64,000 nucleotides of DNA from Sphingomonas endolithica (GTDB lineage Bacteria > Pseudomonadota > Alphaproteobacteria > Sphingomonadales > Sphingomonadaceae). Location: positions 3,606,501 to 3,670,500 of the forward strand of contig NZ_CP103057.1 of the NCBI RefSeq assembly GCF_025231525.1. The letters run 5' to 3'. Made by a program: the position numbers and the translations under genes. This document shows positions 29,064-37,853 of this stretch, piece by piece; position 1 is the first letter of the stretch, and each line of letters opens with the position of its first letter. Below the pieces are notes generated by a model. That model made no database searches. It was not told where the DNA came from and saw only the letters and a program-made list of their open reading frames with translations.

Positions 29064-29102
29064 AAAAAACCCCGCCACGGCATCAGCCATGGCGGGGTTT
29101 TT
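29064..29102. terminator. Strong bidirectional terminator
   Basis: A(6)-CCCCGCCA ... TGGCGGGG-T(5): an 8-bp GC stem with A- and T-tracts on its two sides lies in the gap between the barrel gene and gcrA (28931-29323, which holds no gene). It can stop transcripts from both directions. A 27-bp inverted repeat follows at 29159-29227. Confidence 0.85.
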
Positions 29103-29158
29103 AATGTCTGGGCCAGACGGTTTTGGATGCACGACATTGGAACGGCCCGTCACCTTCC

Positions 29159-29227
29159 CGTTCGTGTCGAGCGCAGTCGAGACACTTCGCGCTTGGGAAG
29201 GTGTCTCGACTGCGCTCGACACGAACG
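29159..29227. repeat. Perfect 27-bp inverted repeat, family G
   Basis: The arm 29159-29185 (starts CGTTCGTGTCGAGCGCAG) is repeated exactly in inverse at 29201-29227, with 15 bases between. Related arms occur at 35935-35961 and 36172-36198, and a variant at 32406-32517. It lies downstream of gcrA. Confidence 0.9.
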
Positions 29228-29323
29228 GTCAGGGTTGGTTCGTCACGCTTGAACCAGGGTTCTGTTTCCGCCGGCTTCAAGAAGCGGGACCCCGGCTCAA
29301 GGCCGGGGGACGGTGGTCGGGCC

Positions 29324-30031
29324 TTAGCGGGCGCGGGCGCCGCCGAAGGGCAGGGGTGGCGGCGGGCGGCGGTCGCGGCGTGGCAGCTGTGCCTGATAGG
29401 CGTGGCCGCAATGCGCCACGCAATAGGGGAAGCCAGGGTTCACCTTGTCGCCGCAGAAGTGAAAGTCGGGCTCGCCGGGATGGCCGAGCGGCCATTTGCA
29501 AACCTTGTCGTTGAGATCGAGCAGGCTGGTCTTGTCGGCCATCTCGGCCGAGGGCTTGGCCGGGACCAGGCGCCGCGGCGGGGCAGGGGTGATCGGTGCC
29601 TGCTGCTCGCCGGGCGCCTGACGCAGGAAGCCGCCGGGGCCGACCGAGCGCATGACCGGCTGTGCGGGGGCGGCAGGTGCTGCCGCCACGACCTCGTCGA
29701 TCTCGTCTTCGTCTTCATCCTCGTCGTCGATATCGGCGACCGGCGCCGGCGTGGGCGCCGCGACCTGCTCGACAGGGCGTGGTGCGACAGGCTCGCGGAC
29801 GGGGGCGGCCGCAACCTCGACCGGTGCGACGGGCTCGGGCGCTGCGACCTTCTCGACTGCGGGTTCGTTCGGCTTGACCGGCGACGGGCGCGACTGCAGC
29901 CCCAGACGGTGCGCCTTGCCGATCACGGCATTACGGCTGACGCCGCCCAGTTCCTCGGCGATCTGGCTGGCGGTGCTGCCGCCTTCCCACATCTTCCTCA
30001 GCGTATCGATACGCTCGTCGGTCCAGCTCAT
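29324..30031 (-). CDS. gcrA: GcrA cell-cycle regulator
   Basis: The 235-residue protein is GcrA, an alphaproteobacterial sigma-70-associated factor that activates genes with N6-methylated promoters during the cell cycle. The N-terminal DNA-binding domain is a helix-turn-helix: MSWTDERIDTLRKMWEGG, then ASQIAEELGGVSRNAVIGKAHRLGL (residues 1-46). The middle (about 50-140) is Pro/Ala/Glu-rich and disordered. The C-terminal sigma2-binding region is CKWPLGHPGEPDFHFCG with PYCVAH. It is monocistronic and divergent from the ABC-2 permease. The presence of gcrA fits the order assignment. Confidence 0.95.
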   Translation of the reverse strand: MSWTDERIDTLRKMWEGGSTASQIAEELGGVSRNAVIGKAHRLGLQSRPSPVKPNEPAVEKVAAPEPVAPVEVAAAPVREPVAPRPVEQVAAPTPAPVADIDDEDEDEDEIDEVVAAAPAAPAQPVMRSVGPGGFLRQAPGEQQAPITPAPPRRLVPAKPSAEMADKTSLLDLNDKVCKWPLGHPGEPDFHFCGDKVNPGFPYCVAHCGHAYQAQLPRRDRRPPPPLPFGGARAR

Positions 30032-30093
30032 TCGTTATCCCATTCTCTACTGCCGGGTTGCGGCCAGCGCGTCCACGCTTTAGCGCGTCAGCC

Positions 30094-30957
30094 ATGACCA
30101 GCCAGCCCCCAATCGGCCAAATTCCAGACACCGCCCACGGGACGGTGATGAACGCCCCCGGCGTGCCCGTAATCCGGAACGTCAATTGGGGCGGTCTTCG
30201 CACGCTCTATATCAAGGAGGTGCGGCGTTTCTTCAAGGTGCAGCTGCAAACCATCTGGGCGCCGGCGATCCAGACCCTATTGTACCTGATCGTCTTCACG
30301 GTCGCGATGGGCGGACGCAGCGCGGTGCATGTCGGCGGCGAGACGGTGGCGTTCGCCGATTTCCTGGCGCCGGGCCTGATCGTGATGGGCATGCTGACCA
30401 ACGCCTTTGCCAATGCGAGCTTCTCGCTGCTGGTGGGCAAGATCCAGGGCACGATCGTCGATTATCTGATGCCGCCGCTGTCGACCGCCGAATTGCTGGC
30501 GGCGCTGGTGGGCGGCGCGGTGACGCGGGCGTTCTGCGTCGGCTTTGCGGTGTGGCTGGCTATGCTGGTGTGGCCGGGCGTGCACGTGCTGCCGCACAAT
30601 CCGCTGGCGATCCTGTGGTTCGGGCTGCTGGGTTCGGTGTTCCTCGGGTTGCTCGGCGTGTTGACGTCGATCTGGGCGGAGAAATTCGATCATGCCGCGG
30701 CGGTGAGCAATTTCGTGGTCGGGCCGCTGACGCTCTTGTCGGGGACGTTCTACTCGGTCGATCGGCTGGCGCCGGCTTTCCAGGCGATCAGCCATGCCAA
30801 TCCGTTCTTCTACATCATCTCGGGCTTTCGTTACGGGTTCCTCGGCGCGGCCGATTCGCCGGTATGGGTCGGGAGTCTGGTGATCCTGGCGATCGACGTG
30901 GCGCTGGGGGCGCTCTGCTATGCGTTGCTGAAGGGTGGCTGGCGGTTGAAGAATTAG
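30094..30957 (+). CDS. ABC-2 type transporter permease
   Basis: The 287-residue membrane protein has the ABC-2 permease layout of six helices, with the start of the membrane domain IKEVRRFFKVQLQTIWAPAIQTLLYLIVF. It also has the NAFANASFSLLVGKIQGTIVDYLMPPLS motif and the FYSVDRLAPAFQAISHANPFFYIISGFRYGF signature. The partner ATPase is not adjacent, so the substrate is unknown; relatives export lipids, polysaccharides or drugs. I chose ATG 30094; an ATG at 30148 (MNAPGVPV) is possible. It is divergent from gcrA. Confidence 0.88.
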   Translation: MTSQPPIGQIPDTAHGTVMNAPGVPVIRNVNWGGLRTLYIKEVRRFFKVQLQTIWAPAIQTLLYLIVFTVAMGGRSAVHVGGETVAFADFLAPGLIVMGMLTNAFANASFSLLVGKIQGTIVDYLMPPLSTAELLAALVGGAVTRAFCVGFAVWLAMLVWPGVHVLPHNPLAILWFGLLGSVFLGLLGVLTSIWAEKFDHAAAVSNFVVGPLTLLSGTFYSVDRLAPAFQAISHANPFFYIISGFRYGFLGAADSPVWVGSLVILAIDVALGALCYALLKGGWRLKN

Positions 30958-30973
30958 GGGGCGACGCAACCTT

Positions 30974-31071
30974 CCGTCACCCCGGACCCGTTCCGGGGTC
31001 CACCGTGCCGCAAAATCGGAAGCCTGAGAGTGTGTGGCGCAGTGGACCCCGGAACAGGTCCGGGGTGACGG
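30974..31071. repeat. Family B paired inverted repeat
   Basis: CCGTCACCCCGGACCCGTTC at 30974 pairs with the inverse ending GTCCGGGGTGACGG at 31071, with about 45 bases between. It separates the permease gene from argD. Confidence 0.88.
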
Positions 31072-31200
31072 GGCGTTTGGGGTAGGGGCTACGCACTGTA
31101 GCCCCGCAACACGCAGGGTTTGACGCGCACCGGACAACCCCGGTATCAGCGCGTTCCGGGCGGCCGCTTTGGTCGCCCGTTGCTTTTCGGGAGACTTCCT

Positions 31201-32397
31201 GTGCCGATCACCCCGCTAATGCCTGTGTACCCGCGTTGCGGCGTGCGCCCGGTGCGCGGCGAGGGCGTGTATCTGTACGGCGAACAAGGCGAGCAGTATC
31301 TCGATTTCGCCAGCGGCATTGCGGTGAATGCGCTAGGCCACGGCCATCCCAAGCTGGTCGAGGCGATCGCCAAGCAAGCGGCGACGCTGATGCACGTGTC
31401 GAACCTGTATGGCTCCCCGCAGGGCGAGCATTTCGCGCAGCGGCTGGTCGATGCGAGTTTCGCCGACACGGTGTTCTTCACCAATTCGGGCGCCGAGGCA
31501 GTCGAGTGCGCGATCAAGACCGCGCGGCGCTATCATTTCGTCAACGGCAATCCCGAGCGGCATGACTTGATCACGTTCGACACCGCCTTCCATGGCCGGA
31601 CGCTCGGCACGATCAGCGCGACCAACCAGGCGAAGATGCGCGACGGGTTCGAGCCGCTGCTGCCGGGCTTCAAATATGCGCAGTTCAACGATCTGGCCGG
31701 GGCGCTGGCGCTGATCGACGAACATACCGCCGGCTTCCTGGTCGAGCCGATCCAGGGCGAGGGCGGTATCCGCCCGGCGAGCCAGGAGTTCCTCGAAGGG
31801 CTGCGCAAGGCGTGCGACGAGTATGGCTTGTTGCTGGTGCTGGACGAGGTGCAGGCAGGCTATGGCCGGACCGGCAAATTGTTCGCGCACGAGCTGTACG
31901 GCGTGACGCCGGACATCATCGCGGTGGCCAAGGGCATTGGCGGCGGCTTTCCGCTCGGCGCCTGCCTTGCCACCGAAGAAGCGGCCAAGGGCATGGTGTT
32001 CGGCACGCATGGCTCCACCTATGGCGGCAATCCGCTGGCAATGGCGGCGGGCGAGGCAGTGCTCGACGTGATCCTGGAAGAGGGGTTCCTGGAGAACGTG
32101 ACGATGATGGGCGCGCGGCTGCGCCAGTCGCTCGAGCAGATGATCCCCAATCACGACGCCGTGTTCGATTCGGTGCGCGGGCATGGCCTGATGCTCGGTC
32201 TGAAGCTGAAGGATGCGGTGATATCGCGCGATTTCGTGGCGCATTGCCGCGATCATCACGGGCTGCTGACGGTGGCGGCGGGCGAGAATGTGGTGCGCAT
32301 CCTGCCGCCGCTGATCATCGATGAGACGCACATCGCGGAATTCGTCGAGAAGATGAGCGAAGCGGCGCGGGTTTTCGTGCCGGCGATGGACGAATAA
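31201..32397 (+). CDS. argD: Acetylornithine aminotransferase
   Basis: The 398-residue class III aminotransferase converts N-acetylglutamate semialdehyde to N-acetylornithine, and may also serve in lysine synthesis. It begins [20 protein letters not shown]. It has [52 protein letters not shown] and [14 protein letters not shown], with PLP lysine Lys244 in [16 protein letters not shown]. The GTG at 31201 has GGGAG eight bases upstream, giving the standard N-terminus. argF follows after a family G repeat. Confidence 0.95.
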   Translation: MPITPLMPVYPRCGVRPVRGEGVYLYGEQGEQYLDFASGIAVNALGHGHPKLVEAIAKQAATLMHVSNLYGSPQGEHFAQRLVDASFADTVFFTNSGAEAVECAIKTARRYHFVNGNPERHDLITFDTAFHGRTLGTISATNQAKMRDGFEPLLPGFKYAQFNDLAGALALIDEHTAGFLVEPIQGEGGIRPASQEFLEGLRKACDEYGLLLVLDEVQAGYGRTGKLFAHELYGVTPDIIAVAKGIGGGFPLGACLATEEAAKGMVFGTHGSTYGGNPLAMAAGEAVLDVILEEGFLENVTMMGARLRQSLEQMIPNHDAVFDSVRGHGLMLGLKLKDAVISRDFVAHCRDHHGLLTVAAGENVVRILPPLIIDETHIAEFVEKMSEAARVFVPAMDE

Positions 32398-32405
32398 CCA
32401 ATTAC

Positions 32406-32517
32406 CGTTCGTGCTGAGTAGGGGCCGAGTAGCCGCCGGCGTATCGAAGCCCCGTATCGAAGCACCCGTCCTTCGATACGCGCCTTCGACAAGCTCAGCC
32501 GCTACTCAGGACGAACG
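32406..32517. repeat. Family G-variant inverted repeat between argD and argF
   Basis: CGTTCGTGCTGAGTA at 32406 pairs with TACTCAGGACGAACG, ending at 32517; the interior contains further inverted TATCGAAG/CTTCGATA arms. A similar composite occurs at 35986-36131. It ends 19 bases before the argF start, so it lies in the argF leader. Confidence 0.85.
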
Positions 32518-32536
32518 GAGCAACAAGGTCGATCCG

Positions 32537-33460
32537 ATGAGTCACCGCCACTTTCTCAACCTGTCCGACGCCGGAGCCGACGGCATCGCCGCGATGCTGG
32601 CCGACGCGCTCGATCGCAAGGCGGCGCGTGCGGGCTTCCCCAAGGGCCGGGCCGATGACGATGCGCCGCTTGCCGGGCATACGCTGGCGCTGGTGTTCGA
32701 GAAGAATTCCACCCGCACCCGCGTGTCGTTCGACATGGCGATGCGGCAGCTGGGCGGATCGTGCGTCGTGCTCGATGCCGGCACCACGCAGCTCGGGCGC
32801 GGCGAGACGGTGGCTGATACGGCGCGCGTGCTGTCGGGCTATTGCGACGCGATCATGCTGCGCACCGACGATCATGCCAAGGTCGAGGAGATGGCGCATC
32901 ATGCCAGCGTCCCGGTGATCAACGGCCTGACCGATGCGTCGCACCCGTGCCAGATCATGGCCGACCTGCTGACGATCATCGAGAGCGGCAAGGCGCTGCC
33001 CGGGCTGAAGCTGGCCTGGCTGGGCGATGGCAACAACGTGCTGGCCTCGATCGTCGAGGCCGCGACGCTGATGCGGTTCGATGTCGTCGCGGCTTGTCCG
33101 CAGGGGTTCCAGCCGGAGGAAGAGGCGATCGTGCGGGCATCGGGCCGGGCACGGGTCGTCGCCGATCCGCGCGAGGCGGTGGCGGGGGCCGACGTGATCG
33201 TCACTGACAGCTGGATCTCGATGGGGCAGGCGCATGCCGAGACCAAGCTGAAGGCGATGATGCCGTATCAGGTGGATGCCGCGCTGATGGCGCTGGCCAA
33301 GCCCGACGCCGCGTTCCTGCACTGCCTGCCCGCGCATCGCGGCGAGGAAGTGACGGCAGAGGTGATCGACGGGCCGCAATCGTTGATCTGGGCGGAGGCG
33401 GCGAACCGGCTGCACGCGCAGAAATCGGTGCTGCGTTGGTGTTTCGGGCAGATCGGTTGA
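32537..33460 (+). CDS. argF: Ornithine carbamoyltransferase
   Basis: The 307-residue enzyme makes citrulline from ornithine and carbamoyl phosphate. It has [15 protein letters not shown], the carbamoyl-phosphate site, [16 protein letters not shown] for ornithine, [10 protein letters not shown], and the late [12 protein letters not shown]. The ATG at 32537 ([11 protein letters not shown]) fits the family start. The neighbours argD and hslO are in a fixed order I know from other sphingomonads. Confidence 0.96.
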   Translation: MSHRHFLNLSDAGADGIAAMLADALDRKAARAGFPKGRADDDAPLAGHTLALVFEKNSTRTRVSFDMAMRQLGGSCVVLDAGTTQLGRGETVADTARVLSGYCDAIMLRTDDHAKVEEMAHHASVPVINGLTDASHPCQIMADLLTIIESGKALPGLKLAWLGDGNNVLASIVEAATLMRFDVVAACPQGFQPEEEAIVRASGRARVVADPREAVAGADVIVTDSWISMGQAHAETKLKAMMPYQVDAALMALAKPDAAFLHCLPAHRGEEVTAEVIDGPQSLIWAEAANRLHAQKSVLRWCFGQIG

Positions 33461-33492
33461 GTTGATCGGGCGGGGTTCCTATCTGGACCCGG

Positions 33493-34404
33493 ATGGAAGA
33501 TCCCAAGATTATCGATACCGACCGCGCGCTCGGCTTTACCATCCCGGCGCGGCATGCGCGTGGCCGCGTGGTGCGGCTGGGCGCCGTGCTCGACACCGTG
33601 CTGGCGGCGCATGCCTATCCGGCGCCGATCGAGGCGCTGCTGGCGGAGGCGCTGACGCTGGCCGCGTTGCTGGGTTCGACGCTGAAGGATGCCGGCGGGC
33701 AGCTGACGCTGCAGGCGCAGACCGATGGCGGCGTGGTGAAGCTGCTGGTGTGCGATTACAAGGGCGGCGAGCTGCGCGGTTACGTGCAGTACGATGCCGA
33801 GCGGTTGGCCGAGTGCCCGGAAAACCCGTCCTTGTTCGCGCTGTTCGGCGCGGGGTATCTGGCGATCACGTTCGACCAGGCGGCGACCAAGGAGCGGTAC
33901 CAGGGCATCGTGCCGCTGGACGGCGATTCGCTGGCGGATGCGGCGCAGAGCTATTTCGTGCAGTCCGAACAGATACCGAGCCTGGTGAAGCTCGGCATCG
34001 CGCGCCGGGCGGATGGTACGCATGTCGCGGGCGGCCTGTTCCTGCAGCACCTGCCCGAGGGCGAGGACGGTCGCGAGCGGCTGCACGTGCGGCTCGACCA
34101 TCCGGAATGGGAGCATGTCGCGATCCTGGGGGGCACGATGGGGGCGGACGAACTGGCCGATCCCACGCTGCCGCTCGAGACGTTGGTGTGGCGGCTGTTC
34201 AACGAGGAAACCGAGGTCCGTTTGCTGTCCGAGGTATCGCTGGCGCGTGGATGCCGCTGCTCGCCCGATTACATCGCGCAGGTGCTGGGGCAGTTTCCGG
34301 TCGAGGAGCAGCGCGAAATGGCCGATGCCGACGGCATGATCTATGTCGATTGCCAGTTCTGCGCGACCAAGTTTCCGGTGCCCGTCACCGCCGTCGTTTC
34401 CTGA
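33493..34404 (+). CDS. hslO: Redox-regulated chaperone Hsp33
   Basis: The 303-residue chaperone is turned on by disulfide formation under oxidative stress. Its C-terminal zinc switch is complete: Cys254-x-Cys256 (CRCSPDYIAQVL) and Cys287-x2-Cys290 (DCQFCATKF). The N-terminal core has VLDTVLAAHAYPAPIEALLAEA and the beta platform QTDGGVVKLLVCDYKGGELRGYVQY. It follows argF with 32 bases between and may be cotranscribed. Confidence 0.95.
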   Translation: MEDPKIIDTDRALGFTIPARHARGRVVRLGAVLDTVLAAHAYPAPIEALLAEALTLAALLGSTLKDAGGQLTLQAQTDGGVVKLLVCDYKGGELRGYVQYDAERLAECPENPSLFALFGAGYLAITFDQAATKERYQGIVPLDGDSLADAAQSYFVQSEQIPSLVKLGIARRADGTHVAGGLFLQHLPEGEDGRERLHVRLDHPEWEHVAILGGTMGADELADPTLPLETLVWRLFNEETEVRLLSEVSLARGCRCSPDYIAQVLGQFPVEEQREMADADGMIYVDCQFCATKFPVPVTAVVS

Positions 34405-34516
34405 ACGGCGCAGACCCCGAGTTAAGCGATCGTTAGGCAGGCCGGGGTAGACGGGATCGTCGCATGTCTTTGCATGGATGTGCTTCTCCCTAGAATGGCT
34501 CGCATGAGCTTCCCCT

Positions 34517-34544
34517 GGGCCGCTCACGGGCGGCCCGATTTTTC
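34517..34544 (+). terminator. Intrinsic-terminator-like hairpin upstream of queC
   Basis: GGGCCGC-TCACGG-GCGGCCC followed by GATTTTTC: a 7-bp GC stem with a T-tract, 48 bases before the queC ATG. It may end the argD-argF-hslO transcript or attenuate queC. A TAGAAT hexamer at about 34493 could be a -10 box just before it. I do not recognise a preQ1 riboswitch in this leader. Confidence 0.65.
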
Positions 34545-34591
34545 GGGCAAGCCTTGCGATAGCAAGCGCAGGGGCCTAGCTGGCGCGGATC

Positions 34592-35275
34592 ATGGTATCA
34601 GAAACATATGCCGTCGTCCTGGTCTCGGGCGGGCTCGACTCGATGGTCTCCGCCGCGCGCGCCAAGGAAGACGGGCACCGCGTGCTCGCGCTGTCGATCG
34701 ACTATAACCAGCGCCACCATATCGAACTCGCCGCCGCGCGCCGCGTCGCCGCGATGCTCGGCGCGGAACGGCACATCGTGCTGCCGCTCGACCTGTCGGC
34801 CTTCGGCGGCTCGGCGCTGACCGCCGATATCGACGTGCCGAAGACCGGCGTCGGCGAGGGGATCCCGATCACCTACGTGCCGGCGCGCAATACGATCTTC
34901 CTCAGCCTGGCGCTCGGCTGGGCCGAGGCGATGGGCGCGCGCGATCTGTATATCGGCGTCAATGCGCTGGATTATTCGGGCTATCCCGATTGCCGCCCCG
35001 AATTCATCGCCGAGTTCGAAAAGCTCGCCGAGATCGCGACCAAGGCCGGGGTCGAGGGCGCGCCGTTCAAGATCCACGCGCCGCTGCAGGACATGACCAA
35101 GGCGGATATCGTGCGCGAGGCGGCGCGGCTCGGGCTGGACGCCGGAATCAGCTGGTCGTGCTACGATCCGGCCCCGGGCCCGGCGCATTGCGGCACGTGC
35201 GACAGCTGCCGCCTGCGCGCCAAGGGCTTTGAGGATGCCGGCCTGCCCGATCCGACGATCTACGCCGCCGCTTAG
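34592..35275 (+). CDS. queC: 7-cyano-7-deazaguanine synthase
   Basis: The 227-residue enzyme turns 7-carboxy-7-deazaguanine into preQ0 with ATP and ammonia, in queuosine synthesis. The ATP loop is SGGLDS at 12-17. The middle contains IDYNQRHHIELAAARRV and VPARNTIFLSLALGWAE. The C-terminal zinc site has Cys190, Cys200, Cys203 and Cys206 (SCYDPAPGPAHCGTCDSC). queE starts two bases after its stop, so the two steps are coexpressed. queD and queF are not in the window. Confidence 0.96.
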   Translation: MVSETYAVVLVSGGLDSMVSAARAKEDGHRVLALSIDYNQRHHIELAAARRVAAMLGAERHIVLPLDLSAFGGSALTADIDVPKTGVGEGIPITYVPARNTIFLSLALGWAEAMGARDLYIGVNALDYSGYPDCRPEFIAEFEKLAEIATKAGVEGAPFKIHAPLQDMTKADIVREAARLGLDAGISWSCYDPAPGPAHCGTCDSCRLRAKGFEDAGLPDPTIYAAA

Positions 35276-35277
35276 CC

Positions 35278-35910
35278 ATGTCGTATGCCGTCAAGGAAAT
35301 GTTCCTCACGCTGCAGGGCGAGGGGGTCAATGCCGGGCGTCGTGCGGTGTTCGTGCGCTTTGCCGGCTGCAACTTGTGGTCGGGCCGCGAGCAGGATCGC
35401 GCAAGCTCGATCTGCCGGTTCTGCGATACGGACTTCGTCGGCGTGGACGGCTTAGGCGGCGGCAAGTTCGCCGATGCGGCAAGCCTAGCGGCGGAGGCGG
35501 CGGCGTTCTGGGGTGAGGGCCAGGACAATCGTTTCATCGTGCTCACCGGGGGCGAGCCGATGCTGCAGGTCGATGATGCCGTGGTGGAGGCGCTGCATGG
35601 CCATGGCTTCGAGATCGCGATCGAGAGCAATGGGACGATCGCCGCACATCCCGGCATCGACTGGATCTGCATCAGCCCCAAGGCGGGCAGCCTGGTGGTG
35701 CAGCGTTCGGGCCACGAACTAAAATTGGTGTGGCCGCAGCCGGGCAGCGACGTGGCGGAGATGGAAAGCTGGGACTTCGCCCATTTCCTGCTGCAGCCGA
35801 TGGACGATGCGCGCGGCGCGGCCAACCATGCGGCGGCGATCGACCTGGTGATAGAGCGGCCGAAATGGCGGCTGACGATCCAGACGCATAAGCTGCTTGG
35901 GCTGCGCTAG
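35278..35910 (+). CDS. queE: 7-carboxy-7-deazaguanine synthase (radical SAM)
   Basis: The 210-residue radical-SAM enzyme makes the 7-deazaguanine ring from 6-carboxytetrahydropterin. It begins YAVKEMFLTLQGEGVNAGRR. The iron-sulfur cysteines are Cys31, Cys46 and Cys49, in the extended C-x14-C-x2-C arrangement seen in some QueE proteins. FIVLTGGEPMLQ, AIESNGTI and WICISPKAG follow, and the C-terminus has QPMDDARGAAN. It completes the pair with queC. Confidence 0.95.
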   Translation: MSYAVKEMFLTLQGEGVNAGRRAVFVRFAGCNLWSGREQDRASSICRFCDTDFVGVDGLGGGKFADAASLAAEAAAFWGEGQDNRFIVLTGGEPMLQVDDAVVEALHGHGFEIAIESNGTIAAHPGIDWICISPKAGSLVVQRSGHELKLVWPQPGSDVAEMESWDFAHFLLQPMDDARGAANHAAAIDLVIERPKWRLTIQTHKLLGLR

Positions 35911-35934
35911 GGTTGCGGCGATTTTCTACGAGCC

Positions 35935-36198
35935 CGTTCGTGTCGAGCGCAGTCGAGACACGGTCCTAGGTGATTACTTTTCCCTCCCGTTCGTGCTGAG
36001 TAGAGACCGAGTAGGCCGAAGGCCGTATCGAGGGCTCGTATCGAAGCAGCTTGGAGCGCGGTATCGCGTGTCCTTCGATACGCCCTCTCGATACGCGCTT
36101 CGCGCTACTCGATGGCTACTCAGGACGAACGGGGGGTGGGAGCGGGGCACTGGGGCTGGCGGACGTGGGGGGTGTCTCGACTTCGCTCGACACGAACG
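35935..36198. repeat. Nested inverted repeats of family G downstream of queE
   Basis: The region 35911-36552 (642 bases) has no gene I can support. An outer pair of arms (35935-35961 and 36172-36198, nearly exact inverse, starts CGTTCGTGTCGAGCG) encloses an inner CGTTCGTGCTGAGTAG...CTACTCAGGACGAACG composite at about 35986-36131. The inner part carries multiple TATCGA arms. Family A and B elements follow. Confidence 0.8.
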
Positions 36199-36326
36199 GG
36201 TGGTTGGTGCAGGTCTAGCCCGCGTGGGTGGGTTGATGCAGCTCGAGCCCGCGTGGGGCACGGCCGTCGCACTAGCCGTCACCCGGATATCTTCGGTGAT
36301 TGTACCGCCAGGACACTTCTCACCTG

Positions 36327-36533
36327 GTCATCCCCGCGTAGGCGGGGATCCATAAACTCGGACGCTGGGACTTTGACCGCGACGCCAGCCGCTATGGATC
36401 CCCGCCTGCGCGGGGATGACGAGATATGTCCGACGGGGACGCCCTGGGCTTGTTCCGGGGCCACGGTGCCTGGCGTCGGACAGGTGAGGGTTTGCGGAGC
36501 AGTGGACCCCGGAACTCGTCCGGGGTGACGTTC
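36327..36533. repeat. Family A and B paired repeats
   Basis: The family A pair runs 36327-36420 (GTCATCCCCGCGTAGGCGGG to GCGCGGGGATGAC), followed by a family B pair to 36533 (GGGGTGACG end). They lie between queE and the convergent secreted-protein gene. Confidence 0.85.
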
Positions 36534-36552
36534 ACGGGCCGCGCCTAGCGGG

Positions 36553-37236
36553 TCAGCGCATGATCCATTGCACGTTGCTGCCGCATTTGCCGGCGTTCCA
36601 GTCGCCCTTGCGGTTCCAGCATTGCGCATCGAGCCGGGGGGTCAGGACGTAGCGGTCGAAGCCGCTGCCGCGGGGGAAGCGCTGCTCGCCGTAAGGGACC
36701 AGGCTGTTGCGCAATTCGCGCAGCCGCTGGCGGGCGATGATGTGCAGCGAGCCGCGCGGGTGGAAGATCGCGTCGCGGCCGATCGACGACGTCACCTGGC
36801 AGAAGCCGAGTTGTGCGGCCGAGGTCGAGAAGCTGCCATAGACACGCGTGCCGAACTGATCGAGCGCGGTCTGTGCCGCCTTGGGCGTCTTGTTGGTACG
36901 CTGGAAATATTTGGTCAGCGTCGCATAGGTCGATTTCAGCTCGGCGGCGTGATCGAGCATGACCATGTTGTAGTTCGGAACCGTCAACAGCGTAGGTTCG
37001 AACTGGCATTGCAGCGCGGCGATGTTGAGCGCGGCGCGCAGGTTCCATACCATGCCGGCCTGCAATTCCGCATCCGTCGCGCCGGGCAGGTCGACGCCGA
37101 TCCCCGGTTCGTCGCCGCGCACCGGCTCACCGCTGAAATCGTGCGAGCGCATGTAGAATTGGGCCGAGGCGGGGACCGGCGCCAGCGCGCACGTGGCAAG
37201 CAGGCCTGCAAAAATCGTACGCAACACCGTCATCAC
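36553..37236 (-). CDS. Secreted protein of unknown function, sphingomonad type
   Basis: The 227-residue protein has a signal peptide (MMTVLRTIFAGLLATCALAP, cleavage near ASAQ, residue 26), followed by an all-alpha-looking domain. Conserved-looking parts are GIGVDLPGATDAELQAGM, NIAALQCQFEPTLLTVPNYNMVMLDH and the C-terminal CWNRKGDWNAGKCGSNVQW. It has four cysteines in the mature region, likely two disulfides. I recognise the general type in sphingomonads, but no function is known to me. It is alone, with a repeat-filled 640-base region downstream and the Met-rich lipoprotein gene upstream. Confidence 0.7.
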   Translation of the reverse strand: MMTVLRTIFAGLLATCALAPVPASAQFYMRSHDFSGEPVRGDEPGIGVDLPGATDAELQAGMVWNLRAALNIAALQCQFEPTLLTVPNYNMVMLDHAAELKSTYATLTKYFQRTNKTPKAAQTALDQFGTRVYGSFSTSAAQLGFCQVTSSIGRDAIFHPRGSLHIIARQRLRELRNSLVPYGEQRFPRGSGFDRYVLTPRLDAQCWNRKGDWNAGKCGSNVQWIMR

Positions 37237-37395
37237 AACCTCACCTGCATTCGCCTAATTGACTGGCGATTAGGGCTTTTCGCCCGCGTACCCAAGCCCT
37301 TTCGTGATCGTTCTCAACCATCGGGCGCTGTCGCATCACCGTGCGACGCATTTGCCCGATCCGAACGCCATGATGCCCAACGCCTTGAATCGAAA

Positions 37396-37421
37396 GGGCC
37401 GCCCGGTTGTCCGGACGGCCC
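37396..37421 (-). terminator. Terminator hairpin of the Met-rich lipoprotein gene
   Basis: On the minus strand GGGCCGTCCGG-ACAA-CCGGGCGGCCC is followed by TTTCG, 25 bases after the lipoprotein stop. The 11-bp stem with one mismatch and short loop fits an intrinsic terminator with a weak T-tract. Confidence 0.65.
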
Positions 37422-37445
37422 CTATAATCAACCCGAAAGGGGTGA

Positions 37446-37751
37446 TTACATCGCGTTCGTGGTCGTGCCGTTCGACATCGAGCTGTCGTTCGACATCATC
37501 GAGCTGTCGTTCGACATCATCGAGCCGTTCGACATCGAGCTGTCGTTCGACATCATGCTGCCGTTGTCGCTCATCGCGCCGTCAACAGCGGTCATGTTGT
37601 CGGACATCGTGTCCATGCCTTCGGTCGCATTGAGATCGGTGACCATCGTGTTGTCGGTGGTCGTCTCGGTCTTCGGGCCACAGGCCGAAACCATCAGCGC
37701 CGCGCCAGCGATCATCGAACCGGTCAGTACCTTGGAAATGAGTGCACGCAT
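37446..37751 (-). CDS. Met/Ser/Asn/Asp-rich repeat lipoprotein
   Basis: The 101-residue protein has a signal sequence and lipobox (LMVSAC, Cys24), then PKTETTTDNTMVTDLNATEG. The C-terminal 45 residues are built of the unit SNDSSM(M) and SNGSMM, repeated about five times. The DNA shows the same repeats (cgacatcgagctgtcg-type units in the plus strand at 37475-37556), so copy number could vary. Methionine-rich repeats could bind copper, but I see no histidine or cysteine in the mature part. Function unknown. An imperfect terminator follows it. Confidence 0.7.
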   Translation of the reverse strand: MRALISKVLTGSMIAGAALMVSACGPKTETTTDNTMVTDLNATEGMDTMSDNMTAVDGAMSDNGSMMSNDSSMSNGSMMSNDSSMMSNDSSMSNGTTTNAM

Positions 37752-37853
37752 TTGGAAGCTCCCTAGATAACGGATTTGGAAACGCCTGCTGGCCTAAAAT
37801 ACCCAAACCGACGTAGACATTAGTCTGATTACAGAAACGCCTCAAGCATAGTT

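Noticed and set aside
34504..34521. An 18-base exact match to the start of petB (42868-42885), giving a mini-frame MSFPWA
   Set aside because: One such match is plausible by chance in a 64-kb high-GC window, and the frame runs on into queC out of frame without similarity to cytochrome b.
34405..34591. preQ1 riboswitch before queC
   Set aside because: Neither the class I tail with its A-rich pseudoknot strand nor another class I know is visible; only a terminator-like hairpin remains.
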